Source of the DNA: Mycobacterium sp. D16Q14 | GTDB lineage: Bacteria > Actinomycetota > Actinomycetes > Mycobacteriales > Mycobacteriaceae | Length of the DNA: 64,000 nt | Assembly (NCBI GenBank): GCA_002013415.1 | Contig: MAEX01000012.1 | Coordinates: 96,366-160,365, forward strand | Direction of reading: 5' to 3' | Shown: in pieces, positions 38,084 to 48,984 of the stretch | Layout: each line of letters starts with the position of its first letter | Position numbering within the stretch: the stretch's first letter is position 1 | The notes under the pieces: generated by a model | The model's database searches: none | Told to the model about the DNA's origin: nothing | The model's input: the letters and a program-made list of their open reading frames with translations, nothing else | Translations under genes and position numbers: made by a program

Positions 38084-39547
38084 TCAATGGGCAGATACCC
38101 GCGCTGACGCGTGCGAACCCGCTCGTCGTCCGAAGAATGAGGCTTCGCCGAGCCTGGTTCCGCTGCTGTAACCCTTGCCGTCCTGAGCAATGTTCGACGC
38201 GCTGGCGCCCGCAGCGTAGAGACCCGCGATCGGCTCACCGGCCGCGGTGAGTACACGGCCGTCCGCGTCTGTACGAAGACCGCCGAGTGTGAACCCGGCA
38301 TAAATCGCCTTGCCAAGGGTCAGGTCGAACGCGCCCCAGGGGCCGGTTCCCTGCCCGGCAAGGTATTTGGGGTGTTTGTGGAAGTCCGGGTCCTCTCCCC
38401 TGTCGGCATGCTCGTTGTACCGCTGCAAGGTCTTCTCCAGATTTCCCGCCGGGATGCCCAGCGCCGCTTCCATTTCCGCGATGGTCTCCCATCCGTCGAT
38501 GAATGGCGTCAACGGCAGCGTCGGTCGATCCATGTGTTCGGAATCGATGATCAGGTATGCCGCACTGTCGGGCTGGTCCATCACGAATCCGGAGGTCCGG
38601 GAATGGTAGGAGTCCTCGGCGACAAACCGTTCACCGTTCTTGTTGACGATGATTCCAGTGAGTAGGCCCGAGGGAGGGTAGACCGGAGCCGTTACGAAGA
38701 TCTGGTTCATGTTGCGGGTATCGGCGCCCGCGGAGACCCCGAGTCTGATGCCGAGCCCGTCGTCGTAAGTGCTACCGAGTACGAACGGTTTCTCGGCGAG
38801 CTTGGGCGTGTACTCGGCCACCATAGCGGGGTTCATCACGAATCCTCCCGCCGCGATGATCACCGACTTGGCCCGTATCGCACCGGTTTCGGCGAAATGC
38901 TTCCAGGTGGCGCCCACAACCGCGCCCGCCTCATCGAGGATGAGCCCCGTGGCGCCGGTCTCGTAACGAATGGGCACGCCGAGTTCGCCGGCACGCTGGG
39001 CGAGCAGGTCCACGACCATGCCCGCACCACCGGTGTCGCCCGGTTTGGGGACCTTATGCCCGCGCGGCGCGGGCACCGCTTCGTCGCGGTAGGGCCACAC
39101 CAGCTCGTTTCCCGTGAACATCAGCCCCTCGGTATTGGGCTGGATAACAGCCTTTTCCGGGTAGAAGCTGCGTTCGAACTGAAAACCCAGTGCCTCAAGC
39201 CAATTGAAATGCTCGACGCTCCCGTCGCAGTACAGTCGGATCTTCTCCGGATCAGGATCCGGCGATACCGCCATCAGGTACTTGTACATCTCGTCGGCGC
39301 TGTCGGCGTGTCCGGTGGCCTCTTGAACGGCCGTGCCGCCGCCCAGGTAAAAGTGCCCGCCAGCCATCGCGGTGGTTCCGCCCGCGGAGGCGGCACGTTC
39401 GAGCGCGAGCACCCGCGCACCGGCCTCGGCGGCCGCGACGGCCGCGCATCCACCGCCCATGCCAAAGCCGATGACGAGCACTTCTACCTCGTCAGACCAC
39501 TCCGTGATGTTCTGGACCGCTACGGTTTCCGGTATCGCTACAGTCAT
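38084..39547 (-). CDS. FAD-dependent oxidoreductase, fumarate reductase/KstD-like
   Basis: A 487-residue flavoprotein. The N-terminal dinucleotide-binding motif is VLVIGFGMGGGCAAVAAAEAG, the flavin contacts include SAGGTTAMAGGHFYLGGG, and the C-terminal FAD motif is GLYAAGASASNIAQDGKGYSSGTRLG. It resembles the fumarate reductase flavoprotein/3-ketosteroid dehydrogenase superfamily, including Rv1817-type proteins. The substrate is not determined, and the catalytic Tyr pair of true KstD was not identified. It overlaps the VOC gene upstream by 4 nt, so the two form a small operon. Confidence 0.85.
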   Translation of the reverse strand: MTVAIPETVAVQNITEWSDEVEVLVIGFGMGGGCAAVAAAEAGARVLALERAASAGGTTAMAGGHFYLGGGTAVQEATGHADSADEMYKYLMAVSPDPDPEKIRLYCDGSVEHFNWLEALGFQFERSFYPEKAVIQPNTEGLMFTGNELVWPYRDEAVPAPRGHKVPKPGDTGGAGMVVDLLAQRAGELGVPIRYETGATGLILDEAGAVVGATWKHFAETGAIRAKSVIIAAGGFVMNPAMVAEYTPKLAEKPFVLGSTYDDGLGIRLGVSAGADTRNMNQIFVTAPVYPPSGLLTGIIVNKNGERFVAEDSYHSRTSGFVMDQPDSAAYLIIDSEHMDRPTLPLTPFIDGWETIAEMEAALGIPAGNLEKTLQRYNEHADRGEDPDFHKHPKYLAGQGTGPWGAFDLTLGKAIYAGFTLGGLRTDADGRVLTAAGEPIAGLYAAGASASNIAQDGKGYSSGTRLGEASFFGRRAGSHASARVSAH

Positions 39548-40059
39548 GCCTGCTCACTCTTGATGTAGTCGTAGAACGCCCGGATTTCGGGCGGGACGAA
39601 GGCCAGTTCCATGTATGGCAAGGCGGCCGCGGGTGCCGATAGGTAGGCAAATCGCATGCCACCGGGCATCACGCCGTCCTGTACCACTTCCATGCCGCGT
39701 GTCGCGGCGTGAGCGAGCGCCGCGTCGAGGTCGGCTGGCTCCAGGCAGACGTGGTGCAGTCCCGCGGGATGGCGTTCCAGAAACTCGGTGTAGATACTCG
39801 TCCCGCTGACCGGGAGGACCAGCTCGAGCTGCATGTCATCCAGATAGCTCAGCGCGATGGTCGCGGTGAAATCGGCCGGTGCGCCGCGATAGGTGCACGT
39901 GTCCGGACCGAAACGCACATCTGGAATCCGTGTCCATTTTTTGACCCCGAATACGGTGCTGAGCATGCTCTCCGTCGCATCGAGATCATCAGTAACCCAA
40001 GCAATTTGGGTGACATGTCCAAATCCCGATACATCCGGCGGCATTGCCGATGTGGTCAT
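39544..40059 (-). CDS. VOC-family (glyoxalase/dioxygenase-like) protein
   Basis: A 171-residue vicinal-oxygen-chelate protein with two beta-alpha-beta-beta-beta modules: FGHVTQIAWVTDDLDATESML and HPAGLHHVCLEPADLDAALA. Potential metal ligands include His14 in the first module, the histidine pair in LHHVCLE, and the glutamate in YMELAFV. It is translationally coupled to the flavoprotein gene downstream, which suggests a joint catabolic role, perhaps in steroid or aromatic breakdown. That role is inference from pairing. Confidence 0.82.
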   Translation of the reverse strand: MTTSAMPPDVSGFGHVTQIAWVTDDLDATESMLSTVFGVKKWTRIPDVRFGPDTCTYRGAPADFTATIALSYLDDMQLELVLPVSGTSIYTEFLERHPAGLHHVCLEPADLDAALAHAATRGMEVVQDGVMPGGMRFAYLSAPAAALPYMELAFVPPEIRAFYDYIKSEQA

Positions 40060-40095
40060 GGGCCGATAGTAGCGTCCGCTGTGACGTGGGCTACC

Positions 40096-40734
40096 TCAGC
40101 CCGCCGTATAGGCCTGTGTGGTGCGATCGGCCATGCTTCGGGCCTGCGCTGCGTCCATGCCGGAGGCGACGGCCGCGGCGTACCACCGCTCGCTGGATCC
40201 GGTCATGAACGCACGCCCCTCATCGCCGGCCGCCCACGCCGCTCCCTCCTCGGGAGTTATCCGATCGTTGGGCGACGCGATGTATCCGGCCAGGCCGAGA
40301 AGCCCGGAATCCCAACCGACTCCGACAGCTCCGGGGCCGAACTGCAGCCAGTGCTCATCATCGTCGTTGATGTCGGAGACGTGTTCCAGCGTGAAGGTGG
40401 CCCGATCGCCGGACTCGGGCGTGATCATCACCTCTATCCAGCTGGTGACTCCCATGGCTTCCCAGGATGCGCTGAACGAATGAGGTGCGTCGCACGCTAG
40501 CACTGTTCCAGATGCGTTGGCCTCCAAGGAGTAATGACCCCCCAGGCGCAGGTCCCCGGTGATCGGCAGGAACCAGCGCGGGATGCGTTCGATATTGGTA
40601 CAGGCATCCCACAGGTCCTCGGCATCGGTGCCGTAGGTCTGACTGACAGTCACGATGCGTGCCGCGCGCGCCTCGAATGTCGTGGTGCCGACGGTACGGC
40701 GGACGGCGTTGAGCTGGTGTTCGACATCTATCAC
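40096..40734 (-). CDS. AHSA1/SRPBCC-family protein paired with ArsR
   Basis: A 212-residue START-fold protein of the AHSA1 type, with TDAEDLWDACTNIERIPRWFLPITGDLRLGG and the C-terminal helix region LGLAGYIASPN. The C-terminal ~50 residues (ITPEEGAAWAAGDEGRAFMTG and beyond) are longer than the minimal family. Its GTG start overlaps the arsR stop by 4 nt. ArsR-AHSA1 pairs are common in actinobacteria and usually form self-regulating units. The ligand is unknown. Confidence 0.85.
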   Translation of the reverse strand: MIDVEHQLNAVRRTVGTTTFEARAARIVTVSQTYGTDAEDLWDACTNIERIPRWFLPITGDLRLGGHYSLEANASGTVLACDAPHSFSASWEAMGVTSWIEVMITPESGDRATFTLEHVSDINDDDEHWLQFGPGAVGVGWDSGLLGLAGYIASPNDRITPEEGAAWAAGDEGRAFMTGSSERWYAAAVASGMDAAQARSMADRTTQAYTAG

Positions 40735-41087
40735 GAGGCATTCTCCTTGTGCGTGTTGGTTGTGCGGCGTCGACGCTTGCCGCGAGCGATTTCGGTGCCG
40801 AGCGCATCCAGATGTGGAGTCCAGTTGCGGCGAAAGGTGTCCAGCCAGCGATCCACCTCGCGCAGCGGTGCGGTGTCCACGCTGTAGAGACGGCGGGTTC
40901 CCTCGATACGAACTGTTGCGAATCCGTTGTCGCGCAGTACCTTCAGGTGTTGTGAGACGGCCGGCTGGCTGATCGCGAATTCTGAGCGGATTACCTCGGC
41001 GACGGCACCGGAGGTCATCTCCCCCGCGTGAATCAGCTCCAGAATGCGGCGGCGCACCGCGTCTCCGAGTATGTCGAAGGCGTGCAC
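40731..41087 (-). CDS. ArsR-family transcriptional regulator
   Basis: A 118-residue winged-helix repressor, with DAVRRRILELIHAGEMTSGAVAEVIRSEFAISQPAVSQHLKVLRDNGFATVRIEGTRR forming the HTH and wing. No metal-binding cysteine motif (CVC) is present, so it is probably not a metal sensor. The GTG start is 21 nt downstream of a 12-bp perfect palindrome (41109-41120), the likely operator. It is the first gene of the arsR-AHSA1 unit. Confidence 0.88.
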   Translation of the reverse strand: MHAFDILGDAVRRRILELIHAGEMTSGAVAEVIRSEFAISQPAVSQHLKVLRDNGFATVRIEGTRRLYSVDTAPLREVDRWLDTFRRNWTPHLDALGTEIARGKRRRRTTNTHKENAS

Positions 41088-41108
41088 ACCGCGATATTAG
41101 AAGAACAC

Positions 41109-41120
41109 ACTTATATAAGT
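41109..41120. promoter_or_regulatory. AT-rich palindrome, probable ArsR operator
   Basis: ACTTATATAAGT is a perfect 12-bp palindrome and strikingly AT-rich for this genome. It sits between the aph stop codon (41134) and the arsR start (41087), the usual place for an ArsR autoregulatory site. Confidence 0.6.
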
Positions 41121-41133
41121 CAAGGATGAAATA

Positions 41134-41847
41134 CTAGCCCCAGGTGAGTGGGTCGAGCTGTAGGTAGAATTCCAATCGACCGGGGTCCGTAGGTGTTCCG
41201 TAGCTGTCCAGGAACCGTGCGTGCACCGTGCCCGCGCGAGTGTCTTCGGACCAGGTCTCGCGGGAATTGGCGAAGAGCAGTGCGAGATCGGCATGTCGGT
41301 CAGCCAGCCCAAGCCTGCCGAGATCGATGAATCCGGCCACCGTGAAATCGCCCGGAACGATGAGGATGTTCGGCAGGCACAGGTCGCCGTGGCACACGAC
41401 TAGGGCGCCGGGTTCCTGGGTGAGGCGTTCAGGAAGCTCGGCGGTGACGCGGGCCAGGAGCTCGGCCGCGGGAATCTCGCGGTCCCGGTCGGGCAGGAAG
41501 TCCGCGTTGACGGCGTCGCGGGCCACCACGTCGCGCGCCAGCGCCATGGTGGCGGCGAGATCCCGCGTGAAGGGACAGTCTGCTGTCGGTATTGCGTGCA
41601 GCCGCCGCACCACGTCGGCGATGGCAGACCACGCCCCGTGCAGTTCCTCCGGGTGGAGCTGATCGGCGGGTACACCCTCGACCGCCGAGGTGACCAACAG
41701 CGGACCGCCGGGCCCTGTTGTCCATTCAAGAACGGTCGGGCACGGGACATCTTGAGTGCTAAGCCATTCGATGCGATCGCGCTCGCCCTCGAGGTCGTCG
41801 CCGCCCACTTTCGCGTAGCGCGAGCGATCGGGCGACCGGTAGACCAA
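41134..41847 (-). CDS. aph(3''): Aminoglycoside 3''-phosphotransferase, APH(3'')-type
   Basis: Phosphorylates streptomycin-class aminoglycosides. The frame has ERDRIEWLSTQDVPCPTVLEW, the catalytic HGDLCLPN, the metal-binding IDLGRLG region, and the typical APH(3'')-Ib ending LDPLTWG. M. abscessus carries such an intrinsic gene. The coordinates given use the only ordinary start codon, a TTG at 41847. However, 16 further in-frame codons back to 41895 (DLSAWVPVTTGESGALVYR) match the N-terminus of APH(3'')-Ib (DWLPVRGGESG). They begin at an ATC overlapping the upstream stop codon (TAATC), so the true start is uncertain. Confidence 0.88.
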   Translation of the reverse strand: MVYRSPDRSRYAKVGGDDLEGERDRIEWLSTQDVPCPTVLEWTTGPGGPLLVTSAVEGVPADQLHPEELHGAWSAIADVVRRLHAIPTADCPFTRDLAATMALARDVVARDAVNADFLPDRDREIPAAELLARVTAELPERLTQEPGALVVCHGDLCLPNILIVPGDFTVAGFIDLGRLGLADRHADLALLFANSRETWSEDTRAGTVHARFLDSYGTPTDPGRLEFYLQLDPLTWG

Positions 41848-41894
41848 GGCTCCGGACTCCCCCGTAGTGACGGGTACCCAGGCCGAGAGATCGA

Positions 41895-42470
41895 TTAAAC
41901 GCCCGTCCAGGCCGAATCGAGCCGGTGTGCGACATCGATCGTGCGGGCCGCCATGGCCTTGGGGTTGTCGACCTCGTTGGCGACGTATTTGGCGATGAAC
42001 CGGCTGATGAGCTGGTCAACCCCCGCCAAGATGCGTAGCAGCTCCCCGCGGATGGTGGTGGAGGACACATCGACTGTGATGTCCGAGGGGCCGGGCGGTG
42101 CAACATCGATGATCAGCTGCAGCGGCGCGGCGGCGCGGGCGGTCGCCTTGAGGTTGATGTTGCCCGCGACGTTGAACCGGCTCTTGTCGAGTTTCAGGTC
42201 GATCAAGAGATCGATGGCCAGCGGCACCTGGATGTCGAAGGTGATGATTTCCCCGGCGTTCCGGGTGACGATCGGGTCCAAGATCTGAACCTTCGCGGTA
42301 ACCTTCGCGATTTTGCCAGGCCCTTGGGCCATGGGGCCAACCTCGAACGGCTCGCCGGCGATCGACGCGACCGCGGCCCTTACCCGGGCTTCGCTGACGG
42401 CTATCTCGAAGAACGCCCTGCCGAACTCCTCGTAGGAGAGGTACTGGTGGACACTTGCCTCGCTATCCAT
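41895..42470 (-). CDS. Conserved hypothetical protein upstream of aph
   Basis: A 191-residue soluble protein starting MDSEASVHQYLSYEEFGRAFFEIAV. The middle is rich in alternating hydrophobic residues (ITFDIQVPLAIDLLIDLKLDKSRFNVAGNINLKATARAAAPLQLIIDVAPP), consistent with a beta-sandwich or lipid-binding-like fold, and the C-terminus is helical (LLRILAGVDQLISRFIAKYVANEV). I do not recognise the family. Its stop overlaps the aph reading frame (TAATC), so the two are probably co-transcribed. It has no signal peptide. Confidence 0.75.
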   Translation of the reverse strand: MDSEASVHQYLSYEEFGRAFFEIAVSEARVRAAVASIAGEPFEVGPMAQGPGKIAKVTAKVQILDPIVTRNAGEIITFDIQVPLAIDLLIDLKLDKSRFNVAGNINLKATARAAAPLQLIIDVAPPGPSDITVDVSSTTIRGELLRILAGVDQLISRFIAKYVANEVDNPKAMAARTIDVAHRLDSAWTGV

Positions 42471-42639
42471 AGTGAGAGATACCGTCTCATGGACGGGGCC
42501 GGAAGTGTGAACTGTCGGGGTGTCCGTGTGTCAGAAACCCCGAACGCCCGACGATCGAAACGATCGTCGCATCAGTAGCAAACATGTGACGGATGTTACG
42601 TTGCACGTAAGTAGCTAGATATCGCATGTACGGCTATAT
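42471..42639. other. Promoter region with two small inverted repeats
   Basis: Upstream of the gene ending at 41895. It holds GACGATCG-AAA-CGATCGTC (42550-42568) and TTACG-N5-CGTAA (42596-42610). Either could be an operator. No gene is seen here. Confidence 0.35.
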
Positions 42640-42962
42640 GTGGCTGGCGCGGGCACCGCACGTGTTGGCCGGGACCCGGCTGGACTGAGTTGTGGTGGCT
42701 CTGAGCGAGCTCGCCAGTGGTGATGGCCCGGCGGACGTAGGCCCTTCTTCTTCGATCGTGCGGCCAAACTCCTGCATACGCAAGGGGTTGCGGTGTACCA
42801 GTGTCTCGACCTGCTCCCGCTCAATCCGCACGACGGCGACCTCGCCGACCGCGTACGCGCCACCGATTACTGGCTGGCGCGTCAGCGTGCTCTTCCCGAA
42901 AAGGAGCCCTCGTCGAGGGTGTCCACCGATATCCCGGGGCCGTCTTCGGTGGCCGCCTTGTC
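42640..42962 (-). pseudogene. Broken cyclic-nucleotide-binding domain (3' remnant)
   Basis: On the minus strand directly after the glutamine synthetase stop, codons read KAATEDGPGISVDTLDEGSF, then after a one-base shift at the T-run near 42900 FGKSTLTRQPVIGGAYAVGE, VAVVRIEREQVETLVHRNP, LRMQEFGRTIEEE. This is the C-terminal half of a cNMP-binding (CRP-like) domain: the EGSFFG turn is split by the frameshift, and the N-terminal part and any start codon are missing. The stop is at about 42634. It is probably the tail of a MscS- or transporter-type cNMP protein, truncated at the glutamine synthetase junction. Confidence 0.7.
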
Positions 42963-45137
42963 TCAGAGGATGTAGAGCATCTCCTGGTAGGTCGGCAGCG
43001 GCCAGAGGTCGTCGGCCACTATCCCCTCGAGCACGTCGGCAGCGGCGCGCACCGCATCCATCGCGGGCAGCAGGCTCTGGGCGTGCTCTGCCTCCTCCAG
43101 CGCGGTGGTCGCGAAATCACTCTCGACCCCCTTTCTGAGGTCGGCGAGCGCGTTGACCAGATCGGAGATGGGAGCAGACACGTCCTCCAGCAAGGTGGTG
43201 CTGGGTTCAACTCCGGCGGCCTTCAGTGCGGCGACGTTCTGGGCGATCTCGGTCTGGTAGCGCACCGCCGCGGGGAGCACCACCGTCAAACCCAGCTCCA
43301 ACGACAGCTTCGCCTCGACGTGAATGGTCAGTGCGTACTGCTCGAGACCGATCTCGTAACGGCTGTGCATCTCCCGGTCGTTGAAGACCTTGTACTTGTC
43401 GAACAGCGCGAGGGCGTCCGGCTTGATCAGCTCGGGCAGCGCGTCCAAGGTGGTCTTCAGGTTCGGCAGGCCGCGAACGGCCGCCTCGGTCTGCCACTCT
43501 TCGGAGTAGCCGTCGCCGTTGAATACCACCGCACCGTGTTCGGTGATGATGTCGGTGAGGAGCTGCTGAACGGCCTCGTCGAAGTCTGTGCCATCGGCGA
43601 CCTCCTTCTCCAGGACGGTGGCGATGTAGTCCAGCGATTCGGCCATGATCGTGTTGATCGTGACCATCGGCGCTGCCACGGTCTGCATCGATCCCGGTGC
43701 GCGGAACTCGAAGCGGTTACCGGTGAAGGCGAACGGGCTGGTGCGGTTGCGGTCGCCCGGATCGGTAGGCAGGACCGGGAGCGTGTCGACGCCGATAATC
43801 ATGCTGCCCTTGCCTTTTGACGAGGTTGCCGCACCCTTGGCGATCTGCTCGAAGACATCGGCCAGCTGATCGCCGAGGAAGATCGAGATGATGGCCGGCG
43901 GGGCCTCGTTCGCGCCGAGGCGGTGATCGTTGGTGGCTGAAGCCACTGAAACCCGTAGCAGCCCACCAAATTTGTGCACGGCCCGGATCACCGCGGCGCA
44001 GAAGACCAGGAACTGTGCGTTCTCGTGCGGTGTGTCGCCCGGCACTAGCAGGCTGCCGAACTGCGAGTTCCCCAGCGAGAAGTTGACATGTTTGCCCGAA
44101 CCGTTGACGCCGGCAAAGGGCTTTTCGTGGAACAAGCACTCCATGCCGTGCTTCTTGGCGATCGTCTTGAACGTCGTCATGAGCAGCTGCTGGTGGTCCG
44201 AGGCGATATTGGCGCGCTCGAACATCGGGGCGATCTCGAACTGGCCGGGCGCGACCTCGTTGTGCCGGGTCTTGGCCGGGATGCCAAGTTTGAACAGTTC
44301 ACGCTCTGTATCCATCATGAAACCGAGGACACGCTCGGGCACCGCGCCGAAGTAGTGGTCGTCGAACTCCTGACCCTTCGGCGGCTTGGCGCCGAACAAC
44401 GTGCGACCGGCGTTGATCAGGTCGGGGCGAGCCAGGAAGAAGTGACGGTCCACCAGGAAGTACTCCTGCTCCGGACCGCAGAACGACACGACGTGATCAA
44501 AGCTGCTGTGGCCGAAAAGTTTCAGGATGCGCTCGGCGTGCTCACCCATCGCCTGCTGACTGCGCAGCAGCGGGGTCTTGTGGTCGAGAGCCTCACCGGT
44601 CATCGACACGAACACTGTCGGGATGCACAAGGTGTTGCCGTTGGGGTTTTCGAGGATGTACGCGGGGCTGGTGACATCCCAGCCGGTGTATCCCCGCGCC
44701 TCGAAGGTGTTGCGCAGGCCGCCGCTGGGAAAACTGGAGGCATCCGGCTCGCCCTGGATCAGGGTCTTGCCCGCGAACTCGGCCAGGGTCGCACCGTCGC
44801 TGACGGGTTCGAGGAAGCTGTCGTGCTTCTCCGCGGTCAGACCGGTCAACGGGTAGAAGACGTGCGCATAGTGCGTCGCACCCTTCTCAAGTGCCCAGTC
44901 CTTCATCGCCGAAGCGACGGCATCGGCGACGGCCGGGTCCAGCTTGGCTCCCTGCTCGATCGTGGCGGTCACGGACTTGTAGACCGACTTGGGAAGCCTC
45001 TGTTGCATCACGGCCTTGCTAAAGACGTTCGCGCCGAACACCTCACCCGGCTCTTCACCGACCACGAAGCTGATTGCCGGGGGCACGTAGGCCTCGACAT
45101 TATTGATCGCCTGCAGCCGGACAGCATTTCCGCTCAT
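42963..45137 (-). CDS. Type III glutamine synthetase
   Basis: A 724-residue GSIII-type enzyme making glutamine from glutamate and ammonia. The start was set at [20 protein letters not shown]. Family hallmarks are the HVFYPLTG region, [10 protein letters not shown] (metal-ligand glutamates), [35 protein letters not shown], and [20 protein letters not shown]. Length and motifs exclude the shorter type I and II enzymes. It is divergent from amt-glnB, and the shared 277-nt intergenic region suggests joint nitrogen control. It is an additional enzyme; housekeeping glnA1 would be elsewhere. Confidence 0.94.
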   Translation of the reverse strand: MSGNAVRLQAINNVEAYVPPAISFVVGEEPGEVFGANVFSKAVMQQRLPKSVYKSVTATIEQGAKLDPAVADAVASAMKDWALEKGATHYAHVFYPLTGLTAEKHDSFLEPVSDGATLAEFAGKTLIQGEPDASSFPSGGLRNTFEARGYTGWDVTSPAYILENPNGNTLCIPTVFVSMTGEALDHKTPLLRSQQAMGEHAERILKLFGHSSFDHVVSFCGPEQEYFLVDRHFFLARPDLINAGRTLFGAKPPKGQEFDDHYFGAVPERVLGFMMDTERELFKLGIPAKTRHNEVAPGQFEIAPMFERANIASDHQQLLMTTFKTIAKKHGMECLFHEKPFAGVNGSGKHVNFSLGNSQFGSLLVPGDTPHENAQFLVFCAAVIRAVHKFGGLLRVSVASATNDHRLGANEAPPAIISIFLGDQLADVFEQIAKGAATSSKGKGSMIIGVDTLPVLPTDPGDRNRTSPFAFTGNRFEFRAPGSMQTVAAPMVTINTIMAESLDYIATVLEKEVADGTDFDEAVQQLLTDIITEHGAVVFNGDGYSEEWQTEAAVRGLPNLKTTLDALPELIKPDALALFDKYKVFNDREMHSRYEIGLEQYALTIHVEAKLSLELGLTVVLPAAVRYQTEIAQNVAALKAAGVEPSTTLLEDVSAPISDLVNALADLRKGVESDFATTALEEAEHAQSLLPAMDAVRAAADVLEGIVADDLWPLPTYQEMLYIL

Positions 45138-45414
45138 TGACTTCCTATCGCTGTGACGTGCCCGCATCCGATTCGCGGGCGACCAACGTGGCTACGTTAG
45201 GGACAATCGATAACCGGCATGTTTCCCGTACATCAACAGCAGAATGCCGGGCTGTGGGTTTCCTCCGCGCATGCCGTGCCGTTTTCGGCTCGTGCCGAGT
45301 ACTTCACGCAGACGCAACATGTGGGAGCTGCATTTGACATATCTGCTGCGCATTCTTCTGGCCGCGGCTCTTAGGCCGTGCACCTTTCAGAGCCGCCAAG
45401 GAGGAATGCCGCTA
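45138..45414. promoter_or_regulatory. Divergent glutamine synthetase/amt control region
   Basis: The 277-nt region between two nitrogen-assimilation genes transcribed in opposite directions. At 45210-45225 ATAAC-N6-GTTTC resembles one GlnR box (GaAAC-n6-GTnAc on the minus strand); a second candidate near 45153 (GTGAC-N6-GCATC) is weak. AAGGAGG at 45398-45404 is the amt ribosome-binding site. GlnR control is plausible but not demonstrated by these matches. Confidence 0.35.
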
Positions 45415-47174
<1,760 letters not shown>

Positions 47175-47301
47175 CAGTTCGCATAACGCCGGATGATATT
47201 TGCGCTCAGTTGGTTTCGTTCCCCGGCCACTCGGCGCCCGTGCAGCGCTCTATTACGGATAGTCGTGCGGTCCGTCGTGTGAAGGCCGTCTCTACGCACT
47301 A

Positions 47302-48984
47302 ATGTCACCAAGGGTGGAGAGACATACCATCGTCTTTGGCAAAGACGCGCTGGCGATCCGGATCGCGGAGGAACTCTGGACCGCTGGTGTCGTCGTCGCC
47401 GCGTTGGACAGCGTCGGCGGTTTAGGCGAGGTGGAGATCGCAGGCGCCGCAGCGATCGTGTGTGCCGGGTCTGATGATGCCCAGAACCTCGAAATCGCCC
47501 TGCTGGCCCGACAACTCAACCCGGCAGTGCGTGTGGTTATCCGTATGGTCAATGACGTACTTCGCGAGGCCGTCGCGGTGGACGGTGGGCCGGGTGCGGT
47601 GCTCGGTGTCGCCGATCTGGCGGCTCCTTCGGTAGTCGAGGCCTGTCTGCGCCGTACGACCCACACCATCACGGCGGCCGGCACGGACTTCATCATTTCC
47701 GGCACCGATGCGCCGCGTGACGGTACGTTGCGCGAGTTGTACGGCGACCTGGCCCCGGTTGCCGTGGTGCACGGGCACGGCTCGTCCACTCCCGGCCAGG
47801 TGGTGGCGTGCCCTGGCCGGGATTTGCGGGTGCGCCGCGGCGACTGGACAGCCATGATCGGAACCGTCGACGGGCTCGCCGCCCAGGGAATTACGCCGAC
47901 ATCAGGCATGGCGTCTTCCCGGGGTCGGCGCTCTGGGGTGTCGCGGCTACTGCTCGGCATCCGTGCCTTCCGGGAGGATATGAACCCAATTTTCTTCCGC
48001 GCCCTGGGGATTGCGATGGCCTTGTTGGCCGGGGCCACGGTGCTACTGCGGTACACGTATCAACGGCCCGGAATGAGTTACGTAGATGCGCTGTACTTTT
48101 CGACCGAAACAATCGCGACTGTGGGCTACGGGGACTTCAGCTTCGCCAACCAGCCGACCTGGTTGCGGTTGTTCAGCATCTTCCTGATGTTCGCCGGGAT
48201 TGCGACCACGGCGGTGGTCATGGCGTTCGTCGTGGACCTGCTGCTATCGCAGCGCATCGCCCAGAATTCGGGACGGCGTAAGGTCCGGAATCTCACCAAC
48301 CACGTCATCGTGGTCGGCCTGGGGTCATTCGGCATCCGGGTGGCGCAGGACCTGAAGGCCGCCGGGCACGATGTCGCCGTGATCGAACAGTCCGAGAACA
48401 ACAGGTATCTGGCGACTGTCGCCAATCTGGGGATCCCAGTCATATTCGGCGACGCGACCCTGCCGCAGACATGGGATGCGGCGCAGATCGATGGGGCGCA
48501 GGCGGTTGCGGTGCTCACCCACGACGATATGGTCAATATCGAGACCGGCATCGTGTTGCGGAACCGGTTGGGCGCCAGATGGTCTGACGTCCCGGTGGTG
48601 CTGCGCATCTTCGACCGCAATCTCAGCACTGCGGTGGCTCAGCGGTTCGGGTTCGGTAACGTCCGCTCAACCGTCGACCTCGCGGCGCCGTGGTTCATCG
48701 GTGCCGCCATGGGACTGCATGTGCTGAGCACGTTCTCGGTCTGTCAACAATCCTTCACCGTCGGCGGGGTTTTCGTGGAAGACCGCAGTGAGCTGGACGG
48801 TATGCGGATGGCCGACCTATCGACGCAGACAAGGGTTGTAGCGATCAGCCGGAACGGTGCGCCAATCCGGCTGCACCCGCGTCGAGACACGCGGCTGGGG
48901 GCTGGGGATACCGCCTACGTCGTCGGACCGTACCGCGAGCTGCTGGAGACACTCCGCATGGGGCGTGCGGCCAATCTGGTGTGA
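47302..48984 (+). CDS. K+ channel protein with RCK/TrkA-N domains on both sides of the pore
   Basis: A 560-residue protein. An N-terminal RCK/TrkA-N-like Rossmann module (residues 7-110, IVFGKDALAIRIAEELW) with a TrkA-C-like part (120-200) precedes one channel unit: TM1 about 230-251, selectivity filter TVGYGD at 273-278, TM2 about 287-315. A second RCK (334-560, HVIVVGLGSFGIRVAQDLKAAG) follows. Placing an RCK module before the pore as well as after it is less common than a single C-terminal RCK. It lies 127 nt after glnB and may be independent. The nucleotide ligand is unknown. Confidence 0.85.
   Translation: MSPRVERHTIVFGKDALAIRIAEELWTAGVVVAALDSVGGLGEVEIAGAAAIVCAGSDDAQNLEIALLARQLNPAVRVVIRMVNDVLREAVAVDGGPGAVLGVADLAAPSVVEACLRRTTHTITAAGTDFIISGTDAPRDGTLRELYGDLAPVAVVHGHGSSTPGQVVACPGRDLRVRRGDWTAMIGTVDGLAAQGITPTSGMASSRGRRSGVSRLLLGIRAFREDMNPIFFRALGIAMALLAGATVLLRYTYQRPGMSYVDALYFSTETIATVGYGDFSFANQPTWLRLFSIFLMFAGIATTAVVMAFVVDLLLSQRIAQNSGRRKVRNLTNHVIVVGLGSFGIRVAQDLKAAGHDVAVIEQSENNRYLATVANLGIPVIFGDATLPQTWDAAQIDGAQAVAVLTHDDMVNIETGIVLRNRLGARWSDVPVVLRIFDRNLSTAVAQRFGFGNVRSTVDLAAPWFIGAAMGLHVLSTFSVCQQSFTVGGVFVEDRSELDGMRMADLSTQTRVVAISRNGAPIRLHPRRDTRLGAGDTAYVVGPYRELLETLRMGRAANLV

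Noticed and set aside
38036..38250. Plus-strand frame over the 3' end of the flavoprotein gene
   Set aside because: Antisense shadow; the flavoprotein C-terminal FAD motif is intact on the other strand.
42793..42975. Plus-strand open frame overlapping the cNMP remnant
   Set aside because: The minus-strand frame has clear cNMP-domain similarity; the plus frame has none.
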